Source: Bacteroidales bacterium (GTDB lineage: Bacteria > Bacteroidota > Bacteroidia > Bacteroidales > P3). From it: a stretch of DNA of 64,000 nt. A program made the translations under genes and the position numbers. Of this stretch, positions 7,293 through 15,611 are shown one piece after another (the stretch's first letter is position 1; the number at the start of each line of letters is the position of its first letter). The DNA is taken from contig JAKSMP010000006.1 of assembly GCA_024400505.1 (NCBI GenBank), forward strand, positions 1-64,000. The letters run 5' to 3'. The notes beneath the pieces were generated by a model. It was not told the origin of the DNA and made no database searches. It saw only the letters and a program-made list of their open reading frames with translations.

Positions 7293-8443
7293 AATGAATG
7301 ATGTTTAGCAATTAGTACACTTTCTTGGTCAAATATTTCATCAAATCTGATGCGAAGCTGTTCTTTGTCAGCAATCAATTCGTGCAGAATATTCAATTGT
7401 TGCACATTGCGTGATTGGGGGATATAGAGCTTGAGGTATCCACCTGGAGCATATTTCTCATTAAGATGCTCCAATGTGCGCAGCCATTGTCCTTCACGGT
7501 TGAGGTTGGGGAAATGCGATAAGCCATATTGCACAGTGCGACGGAGTATGGTTAGTGGTTGAATGTCTCGGTCGGCCTCAGCCACAATCATGCCATAAAG
7601 GCTACGGGGAGAGCGTTGGGCTGAAGCACGATGATCCTCGACAGCCTGAGCCATGGTATCTATCTGCTGCTGCGAGAACCACTGGATTAGATGGTTATCG
7701 CTGCGGAGCATTTGGGCAGAAACCTGGTGATGAAGCTCGCGTCCTTGACATAGTCCAATATCATGATATGCTGATATTGCATAAACCATATTGAGGTTTA
7801 ACTCGGGGTAGTGGCCTGCCAACTCCATGCTTTGTGCCATCACTTTCTGAGCATGGTTGAGCTGGTGTGCTGCGTCAAAGTGGGTGTATTGTGGGAGAAT
7901 TTCAGATTCGACATATTGGCGCAGCTGAGCATCAACCATGGGGTATGTCATCAACTGATAGGCTCTGCGAGGTGTACCATCAGCAATGTAGATGGTACCA
8001 CAATAACAAAAACCTTGACTCAACAGAATGTGTTGCATGATTGCATTAGCCTCGTGGGTGTCGGCCTTGAGGCAAGATGCTTGGGTTTTGCACCACTCAA
8101 AACAGGTGCGCCCAATACCTTTGTAGCCAGGCAGGCAGCAAAGTCGGTGGATTGTGGCATAAGGTGTTGATTCATCAATCCACAAGCCGTCATATATTAC
8201 CCGATAAGTAGGATCGTTGCCATGCACAAGGGCAAAATAGCCGATAGGTTTTCCATCCTCTAGTATCAAATGTGCGTGGCCACCTTTGATGTCTTTCTCT
8301 ATAGTGTTGGCATCAGGGTAACCGTTGGTCCATTGCACCATGTTGCCATGCTCACGCATGATGTTGCGCGAGTTATCACACATTGACAGGACGAGCGGAA
8401 TGTCGGTCAATTGGGCAAGGATTATAGTTCTATTATTCACCAT
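7289..8443 (-). CDS. GNAT acetyltransferase fused to HD-domain hydrolase
   Basis: A 384-residue protein. The start MVNNRTIILAQLTDIP at 8443 is typical for a GNAT domain; the frame stays open upstream without family resemblance. Residues about 1-165 form the GNAT part (ILEDGKPIGYFAL strand, then LCCLPGYKGIGRTCFEWCK as the acetyl-CoA loop). Residues about 170-384 form an HD domain, with HQLNHAQKVM and AISAYHDIGL supplying the metal-binding His and the HD doublet, and LHHQVSAQML further on. HD proteins of this kind hydrolyse phosphate esters of nucleotides. Both activities are inferred from motifs; substrate unknown. It overlaps the DUF456 gene by 4 bases. Confidence 0.8.
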   Translation of the reverse strand: MVNNRTIILAQLTDIPLVLSMCDNSRNIMREHGNMVQWTNGYPDANTIEKDIKGGHAHLILEDGKPIGYFALVHGNDPTYRVIYDGLWIDESTPYATIHRLCCLPGYKGIGRTCFEWCKTQASCLKADTHEANAIMQHILLSQGFCYCGTIYIADGTPRRAYQLMTYPMVDAQLRQYVESEILPQYTHFDAAHQLNHAQKVMAQSMELAGHYPELNLNMVYAISAYHDIGLCQGRELHHQVSAQMLRSDNHLIQWFSQQQIDTMAQAVEDHRASAQRSPRSLYGMIVAEADRDIQPLTILRRTVQYGLSHFPNLNREGQWLRTLEHLNEKYAPGGYLKLYIPQSRNVQQLNILHELIADKEQLRIRFDEIFDQESVLIAKHHSL

Positions 8444-8600
8444 TTTGCTTATTCGTGTTCTGGTGAAATAACGCTTACAATACATAAATATTGCATAGAG
8501 TATTGCTAATATGCTCAATATAATATTTTGATAGGTTTTTGAAATTGTATAGGTAGTAGATAAAACAAAGTGAGTTCTTCATCGAAAAACGAACAAGAAC

Positions 8601-8644
8601 TATAGAAGTGCCATAGAAACGCCATAGAAGTGCCATAGAGGCAC
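8601..8644. repeat. 11-bp tandem repeat, four units
   Basis: Four consecutive 11-base units at 8601, 8612, 8623 and 8634 (TATAGAAGTGC, CATAGAAACGC, CATAGAAGTGC, CATAGAGGCAC). One unit equals about one helical turn. The array lies upstream of the GNAT-HD gene and downstream of the small basic protein gene. A related array is at 30735-30778. Confidence 0.85.
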
Positions 8645-8669
8645 GATCAGATACCGAATTTAGAAGAAA

Positions 8670-8695
8670 GGGGTACGGCTTGTAGGCCGCACCCC
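8670..8695 (-). terminator. terminator hairpin after the small basic protein gene
   Basis: A 10-bp stem (8670-8679 with 8686-8695, one A-C mismatch) with a 6-base loop lies 20 bases beyond the stop codon of the gene at 8716-8937. Confidence 0.6.
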
Positions 8696-8715
8696 TGTTT
8701 AAAGATGGTGAAAGG

Positions 8716-8937
8716 CTAGCTGTAGGAATCCATATAATAGTCATATTCCACTGTTTCCACCTTATGGTTTGCCAGATCTTCAACCACATAATTCTCCGAT
8801 GTTTTAGGAGCAACGGGTTGCAATTGAACTGGTACTTGCTTGTGCTTGGACCTAACGGCATTTCGCACTTTCACCATTTTTCTTTGCCAAGCCAGACGGT
8901 TGCCTGAATGCTTGATTGACTGTAGGTTGTTTTTCAT
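8716..8937 (-). CDS. small basic/acidic two-part protein, unknown
   Basis: A 73-residue protein. The first half is strongly basic (KHSGNRLAWQRKMVKVRNAVRSKHK), the second acidic with an aromatic end (VETVEYDYYMDSYS). No family recognised. Support: a -7 box on the minus strand 57 bases upstream, a hairpin just after the stop, and a divergent, mirror-image promoter arrangement with the LysR gene, which suggests co-regulation by that regulator. No signal peptide. Confidence 0.6.
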   Translation of the reverse strand: MKNNLQSIKHSGNRLAWQRKMVKVRNAVRSKHKQVPVQLQPVAPKTSENYVVEDLANHKVETVEYDYYMDSYS

Positions 8938-8993
8938 AACTTGGTTGTTTTTGGTTGAGACTAAGGTTGTGGTTATGTGAACGAATCACGCTG

Positions 8994-9001
8994 CAAAAGT
9001 A
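8994..9001 (-). promoter_or_regulatory. -7 box for the small basic protein
   Basis: The complement reads TACTTTTG, inside a 13-base sequence (8993-9005) that is an exact inverted copy of 9090-9102, the promoter of the divergent LysR gene. Confidence 0.65.
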
Positions 9002-9031
9002 CTCACTATATTTGACATAGAAACATCTAAT

Positions 9032-9072
9032 TTACTCAATAAGTTATTGATAAAATCAATAACACTTATTTT
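9032..9072. promoter_or_regulatory. palindromic operator candidate between divergent promoters
   Basis: TTATTGAT-AAA-ATCAATAA forms a perfect 8-base inverted repeat, flanked by AATAAG and CTTATT that extend it. It lies midway between the two mirror-image -7 boxes. LysR-type regulators usually bind such A/T-rich dyads upstream of their own divergent gene; that this regulator binds here is inference. Confidence 0.5.
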
Positions 9073-9101
9073 GTATATTAGAAAAATATTGAGTACTTTT
9101 G
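9070..9101 (+). promoter_or_regulatory. promoter for the LysR-type regulator
   Basis: TTTG at 9070-9073, a 20-base spacer and TACTTTTG at 9094-9101 upstream of the ATG at 9150. Confidence 0.7.
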
Positions 9102-9149
9102 CTTTTCCAAAACACAAGCAACCGATTAATAACACAATTCATTAAAGCT

Positions 9150-10073
9150 ATGACTTTGCAGCAATTAGAATACATCCTAGCCATTGATGAGCACCGCCAT
9201 TTTGTGCGTGCAGCAGAGGCTTGTGGCATCACTCAGTCCACACTAAGTTCCATGCTCAAGAAATTCGAAGAGGAGATGGACCTCACTATCTTCGATCGCA
9301 ATGCTCACCCTATCAAGCCCACAGGGGCGGGAGAGAATATACTACGCCAAGCACGAATTGTGCTTTACCATGCCAATCAACTCAAAGAAGCAACGCTGGA
9401 TGAACGTAAGCGAAAGCAGGGGGTAATACGCATCGGCATTACTCCGACCATTGCACCTTGCATTGTTCCCAAATTGTTCTGCCACGTGAAACAATTGGAG
9501 GGGGTGGACATAAAAGTGTGTGAAATCACCCGCGATCAAGCAATTGAACGGGTAAAATGCGCACAACTGGACATGGCCATCATGTCGGTTTCTCACACTA
9601 TCCCCAATCTTATGTCCATTCCGCTCTATACAGAGCATTTTGTAGCCTACGTCTCGCCCAACGATCCGCTTTTCAATCAAACAACATTCAATACAACCAC
9701 TATGCCAATGGACCGAATTTGGGTTTTGCAACACGAAATCAGTTTCCAACAGCAAGTTGAGTTATTTGGCAACCTGGAGTCGGGACGACGCTCAATCTAT
9801 GAATCAGGGAATATTCCTACGCTGCTGCACCTTGTCAACGAAACGGATGGATACACAGTGCTACCCGAACTGCATGTACCTTTACTACGTCCCGATCACA
9901 AACAATACATCCGAGTGTTTGACGACCCTGTGCCTTCGCGAGTTGTGTCTCTTTTTGTGCGGCACGATTATGTACGCGAGGGCATGCTCAACATCATTCG
10001 TGATGCCATCCTCAAAATAATTCCTGCACACATGATTAATGAGCATTTGGCTAAATACCCGATAAAGTTGTGA
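9150..10073 (+). CDS. LysR-family regulator, OxyR-like but lacking the redox cysteines
   Basis: A 307-residue protein starting at MTLQQLEYILAIDEHRHFVR, the standard LysR helix-turn-helix start (about 1-60). The effector domain (about 90-300) is closest in look to OxyR by length and phrases such as PYLLP-like GYTVLPELHVP and the C-terminal REGMLNIIRDAI. However, where OxyR has its peroxidatic GHC motif, this protein reads QHEISFQQQ (about 195-202), and a Gly stands where the second Cys should be (about 207). So peroxide sensing by that disulfide is not possible; it may sense another ligand. It is divergent from a small protein gene and convergent with a glutathione peroxidase gene. Confidence 0.85.
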   Translation: MTLQQLEYILAIDEHRHFVRAAEACGITQSTLSSMLKKFEEEMDLTIFDRNAHPIKPTGAGENILRQARIVLYHANQLKEATLDERKRKQGVIRIGITPTIAPCIVPKLFCHVKQLEGVDIKVCEITRDQAIERVKCAQLDMAIMSVSHTIPNLMSIPLYTEHFVAYVSPNDPLFNQTTFNTTTMPMDRIWVLQHEISFQQQVELFGNLESGRRSIYESGNIPTLLHLVNETDGYTVLPELHVPLLRPDHKQYIRVFDDPVPSRVVSLFVRHDYVREGMLNIIRDAILKIIPAHMINEHLAKYPIKL

Positions 10074-10097
10074 ATAACAAGACCAAATCAAGCAGAA

Positions 10098-10128
10098 AAA
10101 AACGTGCACCACTCGTGTGCACGTTTTT
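10098..10128. terminator. bidirectional terminator
   Basis: A perfect 12-bp stem (10098-10109 with 10117-10128) with a 7-base loop, A-run on one side and T-run on the other. It serves both the LysR gene and the convergent glutathione peroxidase gene. Confidence 0.9.
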
Positions 10129-10163
10129 GACAATAAAGCCTGTTAAATTACAAACAGCCGATG

Positions 10164-10784
10164 TTATTCTGCCAACAACTTTTCGATGACAGATTCAAGT
10201 TCTTCCGGGGTTACCATAGGTTCAAAACGAGCTATCACCTTGCCCTTGCGGTTAATGAGAAATTTGCCGAAGTTCCAGCGCACTTCGTCACCTTGGTCAT
10301 AACCGGTGCCTGTTTGTTGATGAATTTGAGTGAGCATAGCGGCAAACTGAGCATATTGCTCAGGATAGCCAGCAAATGGGGCTTGTTTTTTGAGCCATTT
10401 ATATAGAGGTGCAGCATTCTCGCCATTAACGTCAATTTTCTCAAAGATGGGAAAATCTACACCATAGGTGGTGGAACAGAATCCGCGGATTTCCTCAGAA
10501 GTGCCAGGTTCTTGCCCCAAAAACTGATTGCAAGGGAACCCGAGCACTACCAAGCCACGATCTTGGTATTTCTGATAAAGTTTCACAAGACCTTCGTATT
10601 GAGGAGTGAGTCCGCAGCGGCTGGCCACATTCACAACCAGCACCACTTTGCCTTTGTACTCTTTCATGCTCACCTCACGACCATCAAGATCCTTCATCTT
10701 GAATTTGTAGAACGAATTTTGACTCCAGGCCATGCTTGTGCACAACATCATAGCCATCATTGCTAAAGATAGAATTTTTTTCAT
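10164..10784 (-). CDS. glutathione peroxidase family thiol peroxidase, exported
   Basis: A 206-residue protein; start at 10784 opens a signal peptide ending at AWSQ. NVASRCGLTPQYEGL holds the peroxidatic Cys, LGFPCNQFLGQEPG the second conserved block, and VRWNFGKFLI the Trp-Asn of the catalytic tetrad. As a Cys-type bacterial enzyme lacking selenocysteine it most likely uses thioredoxin-like reductants rather than glutathione. It would remove peroxides in the periplasm. It faces the LysR gene across a shared terminator. Confidence 0.9.
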   Translation of the reverse strand: MKKILSLAMMAMMLCTSMAWSQNSFYKFKMKDLDGREVSMKEYKGKVVLVVNVASRCGLTPQYEGLVKLYQKYQDRGLVVLGFPCNQFLGQEPGTSEEIRGFCSTTYGVDFPIFEKIDVNGENAAPLYKWLKKQAPFAGYPEQYAQFAAMLTQIHQQTGTGYDQGDEVRWNFGKFLINRKGKVIARFEPMVTPEELESVIEKLLAE

Positions 10785-10825
10785 GATAATTAATTTAGAT
10801 TTTGTATTAATATTTAAGGATAATT

Positions 10826-11503
10826 TCAAAGACTTCGATTCCAAAGAATAGGTTTGTTTCCAGCACCAATCTCGAAGAAATAGCGCACTATGCCCAAATC
10901 CATTTGCGTATATGATCCCCAACCCGTGCTTTGGTACACTCGATTGTCGCGAAGCTCAAAATGGAATTTTTGCTGGTTGATGGCAGTGGGGGCTTTGAGT
11001 GCATAAAGCACACCCTGGCGAAACCATTGTGGGGTGTCGGGATGAAAGTCGGCCACCTCTTCGGGTTTGCGCACACGATGGTTAACGGGCTTGCCGTTGC
11101 CATAGCCCAAAGCGATTACTGAACGCACTTTGTCGCCAGGTCGAAGGGTAAACGCATTTGTGACCTTGTGATAGGTGGCACCCACCCAGCAACTGTCAAG
11201 ACCCAATTGTTTGGCACGGAGCATCACTTGAGCGCCGTAGTAGCCCAATCGGTAATCGAGGTCTGATGATTGAGGACCAGCCAGCACCAAATAGTTTCGC
11301 ACACCTTTGAACATACCATAGGTGAACAAAAAACTACCGAATGCTTTGGGTTCGTCAAGAACGAGTTGGATGTTTAGGTTAGCAGATGAGTTGCATTGAG
11401 CAATCAGTGAGCGCAGATCATCTACTGTCGGCTGAGGAATAGCATCGGCAATATAGCTGCGGATGGAGTGACGCTGATTTACAGCTTCTTCAATTGTTAG
11501 CAT
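10826..11503 (-). CDS. nitroreductase family protein
   Basis: A 225-residue cytoplasmic protein starting MLTIEEAVNQRHSIRSY, the N-terminal FMN-binding Arg motif of nitroreductases. GYYGAQVMLRAKQLGLDSCWVG and VIALGYGNGKPVNHRVRK are the usual later blocks. The C-terminal part (ALKAPTAINQQKFHFEL to the end) matches the putative TM nitroreductase subgroup. Likely an FMN oxidoreductase of unknown substrate. Located 41 bases upstream of the glutathione peroxidase gene on the same strand. Confidence 0.85.
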   Translation of the reverse strand: MLTIEEAVNQRHSIRSYIADAIPQPTVDDLRSLIAQCNSSANLNIQLVLDEPKAFGSFLFTYGMFKGVRNYLVLAGPQSSDLDYRLGYYGAQVMLRAKQLGLDSCWVGATYHKVTNAFTLRPGDKVRSVIALGYGNGKPVNHRVRKPEEVADFHPDTPQWFRQGVLYALKAPTAINQQKFHFELRDNRVYQSTGWGSYTQMDLGIVRYFFEIGAGNKPILWNRSL

Positions 11504-11659
11504 TTTATAATAATAAGGATTTGTAATAATAGATTCATAACGCACCTTGGCCTGAAAAATTGTATCAGCGAGAGAAGAATTCACAATTTATATAATCTAC
11601 AAAGTAATGGCATATAAGATTCATCCATAAATATTAAAGTGACTATGATAGATAATTCG

Positions 11660-11667
11660 TATATTTG
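11660..11667 (+). promoter_or_regulatory. promoter -7 box of the metal module
   Basis: TATATTTG fits TAnnTTTG, 22 bases before the ATG of the permease gene at 11689. This is the only clear promoter seen before HydF, so the four metal genes, and possibly hydF and folA, may share it. Confidence 0.65.
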
Positions 11668-11688
11668 CAAAATAAAAAAAGTGTTATC

Positions 11689-12921
11689 ATGAACGAAATA
11701 CTGCATATTATCAATCAGATGTCGCCATACCTGTTGCTGGGTTTTCTTATCGCAGGAGTAATGCACGCATTTATTCCAACAGTTTTTTATCAGAAACACT
11801 TTTCCCAACCTAATTTTGGTTCTGTACTGAAAGCTGCTTTGTTTGGGATTCCTTTGCCACTCTGCTCATGTGGAGTAATTCCCACAGCCATGTCTCTCCG
11901 CAATGAGGGGGCTTCAAAAGGGGCAGTCACTTCATTCCTTATTGCCACACCTCAAACTGGAATTGATTCCATACTTGCTACCTATGGATTGCTAGGGCTA
12001 CCTTTTGCCATCGTTCGCCCCATTGCAGCTCTGGTCACTGCTCTGGTGGGTGGCAGTATGTCCAATATGCTAAGTGGCAATGATGAGGAACAATCATGCA
12101 AGAATTGCTCTGTTGAGGAGAAAAGTCAAATGACTCTGGCTCAACGACTCGTACTTGTGATCCGCTATGCCTATTTGGATATGATTCAAAGCATTGGGAA
12201 ATGGCTTATGGTGGGTCTGATTGTGGCTGGACTGATTACCATATTTGTGCCGCAAAATTGGTTTTCAGTATTTGAGGGCAATACCCTTTTGTCCATGCTG
12301 GTTGTGTTGGCTATTTCCATTCCCATGTATCTCTGCGCCACTGGGTCAATACCTATTGCTGTGGCACTTATTATGAAAGGGCTTACACCTGGAGCTGCTT
12401 TGGTGCTGCTCATGGCTGGTCCTGCATGCAATATGGCCAGCGTGTTGGTAGTCAAGTCTGTGATGGGCACCCGATCATTGATAATCTACTTAGCCGCTGT
12501 GGTCATTGGAGCCATTGGATTTGGCTGTTTAGTGGACTATTTGCATTTCAATGAAATCGTCAGTTTCACTGGGACGCTCAGTTGCAGTGGGGCTTGCTGC
12601 CATGCTTGCCAGACCGATGGTTGGTTTGCATGGACATGCACCGTGCTGCTGGGAATGATGATTATCAACGCATTCGCTTTCGGAAAATATTGGAACAAAA
12701 ATACAGCAACAAAAACTATGAACGGGAAAACTTATCTGATCGAAGGTATGGACTGCCCCCATTGTCGCGCAGCAGCAGAGAAAGCCCTGCAGGGCGTTGA
12801 AGGTGTTACCAATGCCAATGTGGTACTGGAAACCAAAGAGGCTTACATAGAAGGAACTGCTTCGGAAGAAGATTTGAGGAAAGCTATTGAATCAGTTGGC
12901 TTTTCGCTTAAAACGAAATGA
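11689..12921 (+). CDS. SO_0444-type Cu/Zn efflux permease with C-terminal HMA domain
   Basis: A 410-residue inner-membrane protein. Residues about 1-345 form the DUF318-type permease with eight or so membrane spans; GIPLPLCSCGVIP (Cys59, Cys61) and the second-half PMYLCATGSIPIAVALIMKG and MAGPACN are its signature. A Cys-rich loop CSGACCHACQ follows at about 305. The C-terminal 65 residues are a heavy-metal-associated domain with the metal-binding motif MDCPHC (Cys356, Cys359). NCBI names this architecture the SO_0444 family Cu/Zn efflux transporter. First gene of the module; its stop overlaps the next start by 4 bases. Confidence 0.85.
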   Translation: MNEILHIINQMSPYLLLGFLIAGVMHAFIPTVFYQKHFSQPNFGSVLKAALFGIPLPLCSCGVIPTAMSLRNEGASKGAVTSFLIATPQTGIDSILATYGLLGLPFAIVRPIAALVTALVGGSMSNMLSGNDEEQSCKNCSVEEKSQMTLAQRLVLVIRYAYLDMIQSIGKWLMVGLIVAGLITIFVPQNWFSVFEGNTLLSMLVVLAISIPMYLCATGSIPIAVALIMKGLTPGAALVLLMAGPACNMASVLVVKSVMGTRSLIIYLAAVVIGAIGFGCLVDYLHFNEIVSFTGTLSCSGACCHACQTDGWFAWTCTVLLGMMIINAFAFGKYWNKNTATKTMNGKTYLIEGMDCPHCRAAAEKALQGVEGVTNANVVLETKEAYIEGTASEEDLRKAIESVGFSLKTK

Positions 12922-13487
12922 CCGAACTGCATATAAAAAACATGGTGTGCCCACGTTGCGTGATGGCAGTTGAAACTTTGCTCAAACAGCATAACCTTGA
13001 CGTGTTGCAAGTGGAGTTAGGTATGGCTCAAGTAACCGAAAAACTTACAGATGCGCAACAATATTCCATTAGTCAGGATCTAGAGTCGCTGGGATTCGAA
13101 CTATTATCCGACCCGCAGACACAACTTGTAGAGACCATTAGAGCAACCGTGATAGAATGGGTACGTATAGAGGGTGACCGAGAAAAATTGTCAATCTTTT
13201 TGCAACACCGACTTGCCAAGGAATATAGTGCTTTGAGCAAAATATTTAGCCAAGTGCGAGGCATCACTATTGAACGATACGCCATTTTGCTGCGCATAGA
13301 ACTTGCAAAAGAGCTGCTATGCTACAGTCAATTGGACATGGCTGAGATTGCATACCGATTGGGATATGCTAGTCCCACCCATTTCAGTGCCCAGTTCCGC
13401 AAAGAAACTGGACTTTCACCCAAAGCTTTCAGACAACTGGGGAACAGACAAAATATAGCCTTGCGCAAAGGGTTTGACCAAGTGTAG
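12918..13487 (+). CDS. HMA domain fused to AraC-type DNA-binding domain
   Basis: A 189-residue cytoplasmic protein. Residues 1-70 resemble an HMA fold with MVCPRC (Cys11, Cys14) as metal site. Residues about 85-175 are an AraC/XylS double helix-turn-helix, with IAYRLGYASPTHFSAQFRKE as the recognition segment and GLSPKAFR ending it. Inference: a one-component metal sensor that controls the surrounding genes. It lacks the usual AraC cupin sensor. Its start overlaps the permease stop (ATGA), so both are made together. Confidence 0.85.
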   Translation: MTELHIKNMVCPRCVMAVETLLKQHNLDVLQVELGMAQVTEKLTDAQQYSISQDLESLGFELLSDPQTQLVETIRATVIEWVRIEGDREKLSIFLQHRLAKEYSALSKIFSQVRGITIERYAILLRIELAKELLCYSQLDMAEIAYRLGYASPTHFSAQFRKETGLSPKAFRQLGNRQNIALRKGFDQV

Positions 13488-13553
13488 CCAGCATAGCATT
13501 ATCATTTATTAACTCGAACAATAATATTATCAAATAAACGTTATAATTCTAAT

Positions 13554-15578
13554 ATGAAAAAATTTGCTATTATAGCGTTTGTCATACTTTTGGCAGTAGG
13601 TGAGTTCCCTGCCAAGGCACAAGACACAGTGACAAAGGCCAAAACGCTCCCCGCATTCAGCATTCGCCACAAACTCGAATGCCGATTCCAAAAACTCTCA
13701 TCTATAGAGCAAAACGAAGTAATTACCGCTGATGGTCTCAAAGGACTAGCATGTTGCAATTTGGGTGAGAGTTTCGAAAACTCAGCAAGCGTAGATGTGG
13801 GCTATTCCGATGCCGTAACGGGGTGCAAGCAGATTCAACTACTTGGCCTCACAGGCATCTACTCACAAATGATGTTGGAGAACATACCTTTCCTGCGTGG
13901 CGTAGCCGCACCTTACGGGCTAGGCTTTGTGCCTGGCCAATGGCTGGAAAGTATCTCGGTGAGCAAAGGTGCAGGCACGGTTAAAAACGGATATGAAAGC
14001 ATCACAGGTTGCATCAACTTGGAGTTTGAGAAACCCCAACGCGGCAATCGATTCACACTCAATTTGTACGAAAACAGCGATCTGAAAAGCGAGATTACAG
14101 CCAAACTGAATCACCGATTCAACGACAATCTTTCCACCGGATTGTATGTCTTTGGCACAAAAAACTTGTTGCGCGTTGACCATCTAGGGCATGATGGTTT
14201 TATGGATTTTCCCATGCAGACCCAAGCCAACATTGTCAACCGCTGGCTATACCAGGCAGACAACGGATTCCATTCCATTTCTCTTATTAACTATGTGTAT
14301 GAGAACCGCTTTGGTGGACAGATGGAATTCCAACCTGAAATGTGGAAAAACGATAGCATTTATGGGTTTGGTGGCACTACTAAGAGACTCCATTTTTTCA
14401 CCAAAAATGGTTTCCCCATCAACGATAAGTCCAGTTTAGGTACACAAATCTCGGCCTCCTACATCCATCAAGATGCCTTTTATGGAAAGTCCGACTATTG
14501 TGCCAAAGAGAAAAATTTCTATGCCAACATTTTATATGACAGAGAGCTGGGTGCTTTCACATCTATGACAGCAGGTATTTCTATGCGTTACAGCGACATC
14601 GATGAGGGCATCTATTCTGATCCTTATCTTGGTGCACTCATTTTCAGCAACGACACGCTTGCTTGGGGTCAAATGTGCGAAGTGGTGCCTGGGGTCTTTG
14701 GAGAATACACACTAAAACTTGGCACCATATTTACTACCACGGCAGGACTTCGCTACGACTATAATTCTTTCTTCCACCGCCATCTGATCACCCCACGACT
14801 TCATCTGCGTTGGGAACCCGTTGAGACTTACATCATACGAGCCTCAATAGGGCGCGGTTTTCGTGCTGCAAATGTCATTGCCGACAACTTTGGAATCTTG
14901 GCATCTAGTCGCAACATTCATGTATTGGGTAATATAGATATCGAAGAGTCATGGAATGGTGGAGTAAACTTTACAAAGAATTTCCAGTTATCAAAAGACC
15001 GGACAATAAAATTGACAGCTGACTATTACCACACCGAATTTGTAAATCAGTTGGTTGCCGATCTGGATGCAAGCCCCTTCGAAGCCTATTTCAATAATTT
15101 GGAAGGACGCAGTTTCTCCGATGTAGTGCAAATGGATGTCACCATAGAACCTTTCCGCAATTTTGAGGTGACACTGGCAGGCAAGTTGAACAACGTAAAA
15201 TGCACTTACCACAACGTGTTGATGGACAAGCCATATACCTCCAAATGGCGAGGTCTGCTGGTATTCACTTACCACACACCTTTTGAGAAATGGCGTTTTG
15301 ATCTCACCACTCAGCTCAATGGTCCCATGCGTTTGCCTCTCAACGTGAGTGAACACAATGGATATTCTAAGCCTTATATTTACATGCTTGGCCAAGTCAC
15401 TCGCAAGTTTAAGCATAGCGACCTCTATGTTGGCATCGAGAATATCACAAATTATGTACAACCCCACCCCATTGCAGGCTATCAGACCCCATTCTCTCAA
15501 TCTTTCGATGCCTCTGTGGTTTATGCCCCACTCATGGGAAGGTTGTTTTATCTAGGTTTTCGATACAACATAAGATAA
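13554..15578 (+). CDS. TonB-dependent outer-membrane receptor
   Basis: A 674-residue protein with signal peptide (cut near PAKAQ). The plug domain covers about 50-170 (VDVGYSDAVTGCKQIQLLGL, GLGFVPGQWLESISVSKGAGTV), then beta-barrel to the C-terminus (VYAPLMGRLFYLGFRYNIR, ending on an aromatic-rich strand). It lacks the N-terminal carboxypeptidase-like domain typical of SusC proteins, so it is a metal/siderophore-type receptor. The plug has unusual cysteines (ACCNLGE, VTGCKQ, ITGCIN). It follows the regulator by 66 bases. Likely moves a metal or metal chelate across the outer membrane. Confidence 0.9.
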   Translation: MKKFAIIAFVILLAVGEFPAKAQDTVTKAKTLPAFSIRHKLECRFQKLSSIEQNEVITADGLKGLACCNLGESFENSASVDVGYSDAVTGCKQIQLLGLTGIYSQMMLENIPFLRGVAAPYGLGFVPGQWLESISVSKGAGTVKNGYESITGCINLEFEKPQRGNRFTLNLYENSDLKSEITAKLNHRFNDNLSTGLYVFGTKNLLRVDHLGHDGFMDFPMQTQANIVNRWLYQADNGFHSISLINYVYENRFGGQMEFQPEMWKNDSIYGFGGTTKRLHFFTKNGFPINDKSSLGTQISASYIHQDAFYGKSDYCAKEKNFYANILYDRELGAFTSMTAGISMRYSDIDEGIYSDPYLGALIFSNDTLAWGQMCEVVPGVFGEYTLKLGTIFTTTAGLRYDYNSFFHRHLITPRLHLRWEPVETYIIRASIGRGFRAANVIADNFGILASSRNIHVLGNIDIEESWNGGVNFTKNFQLSKDRTIKLTADYYHTEFVNQLVADLDASPFEAYFNNLEGRSFSDVVQMDVTIEPFRNFEVTLAGKLNNVKCTYHNVLMDKPYTSKWRGLLVFTYHTPFEKWRFDLTTQLNGPMRLPLNVSEHNGYSKPYIYMLGQVTRKFKHSDLYVGIENITNYVQPHPIAGYQTPFSQSFDASVVYAPLMGRLFYLGFRYNIR

Positions 15579-15611
15579 CAATTCATTCAATCACTAAATA
15601 TTCAATAAATT

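Noticed and set aside
8475..8861. Minus-strand frame upstream of the GNAT-HD gene
   Set aside because: It runs through the 11-bp repeat and a terminator hairpin and overlaps the better supported 73-residue gene.
9150..10073. Calling this gene oxyR outright
   Set aside because: The two redox cysteines that define OxyR function are missing, so no gene symbol was given.
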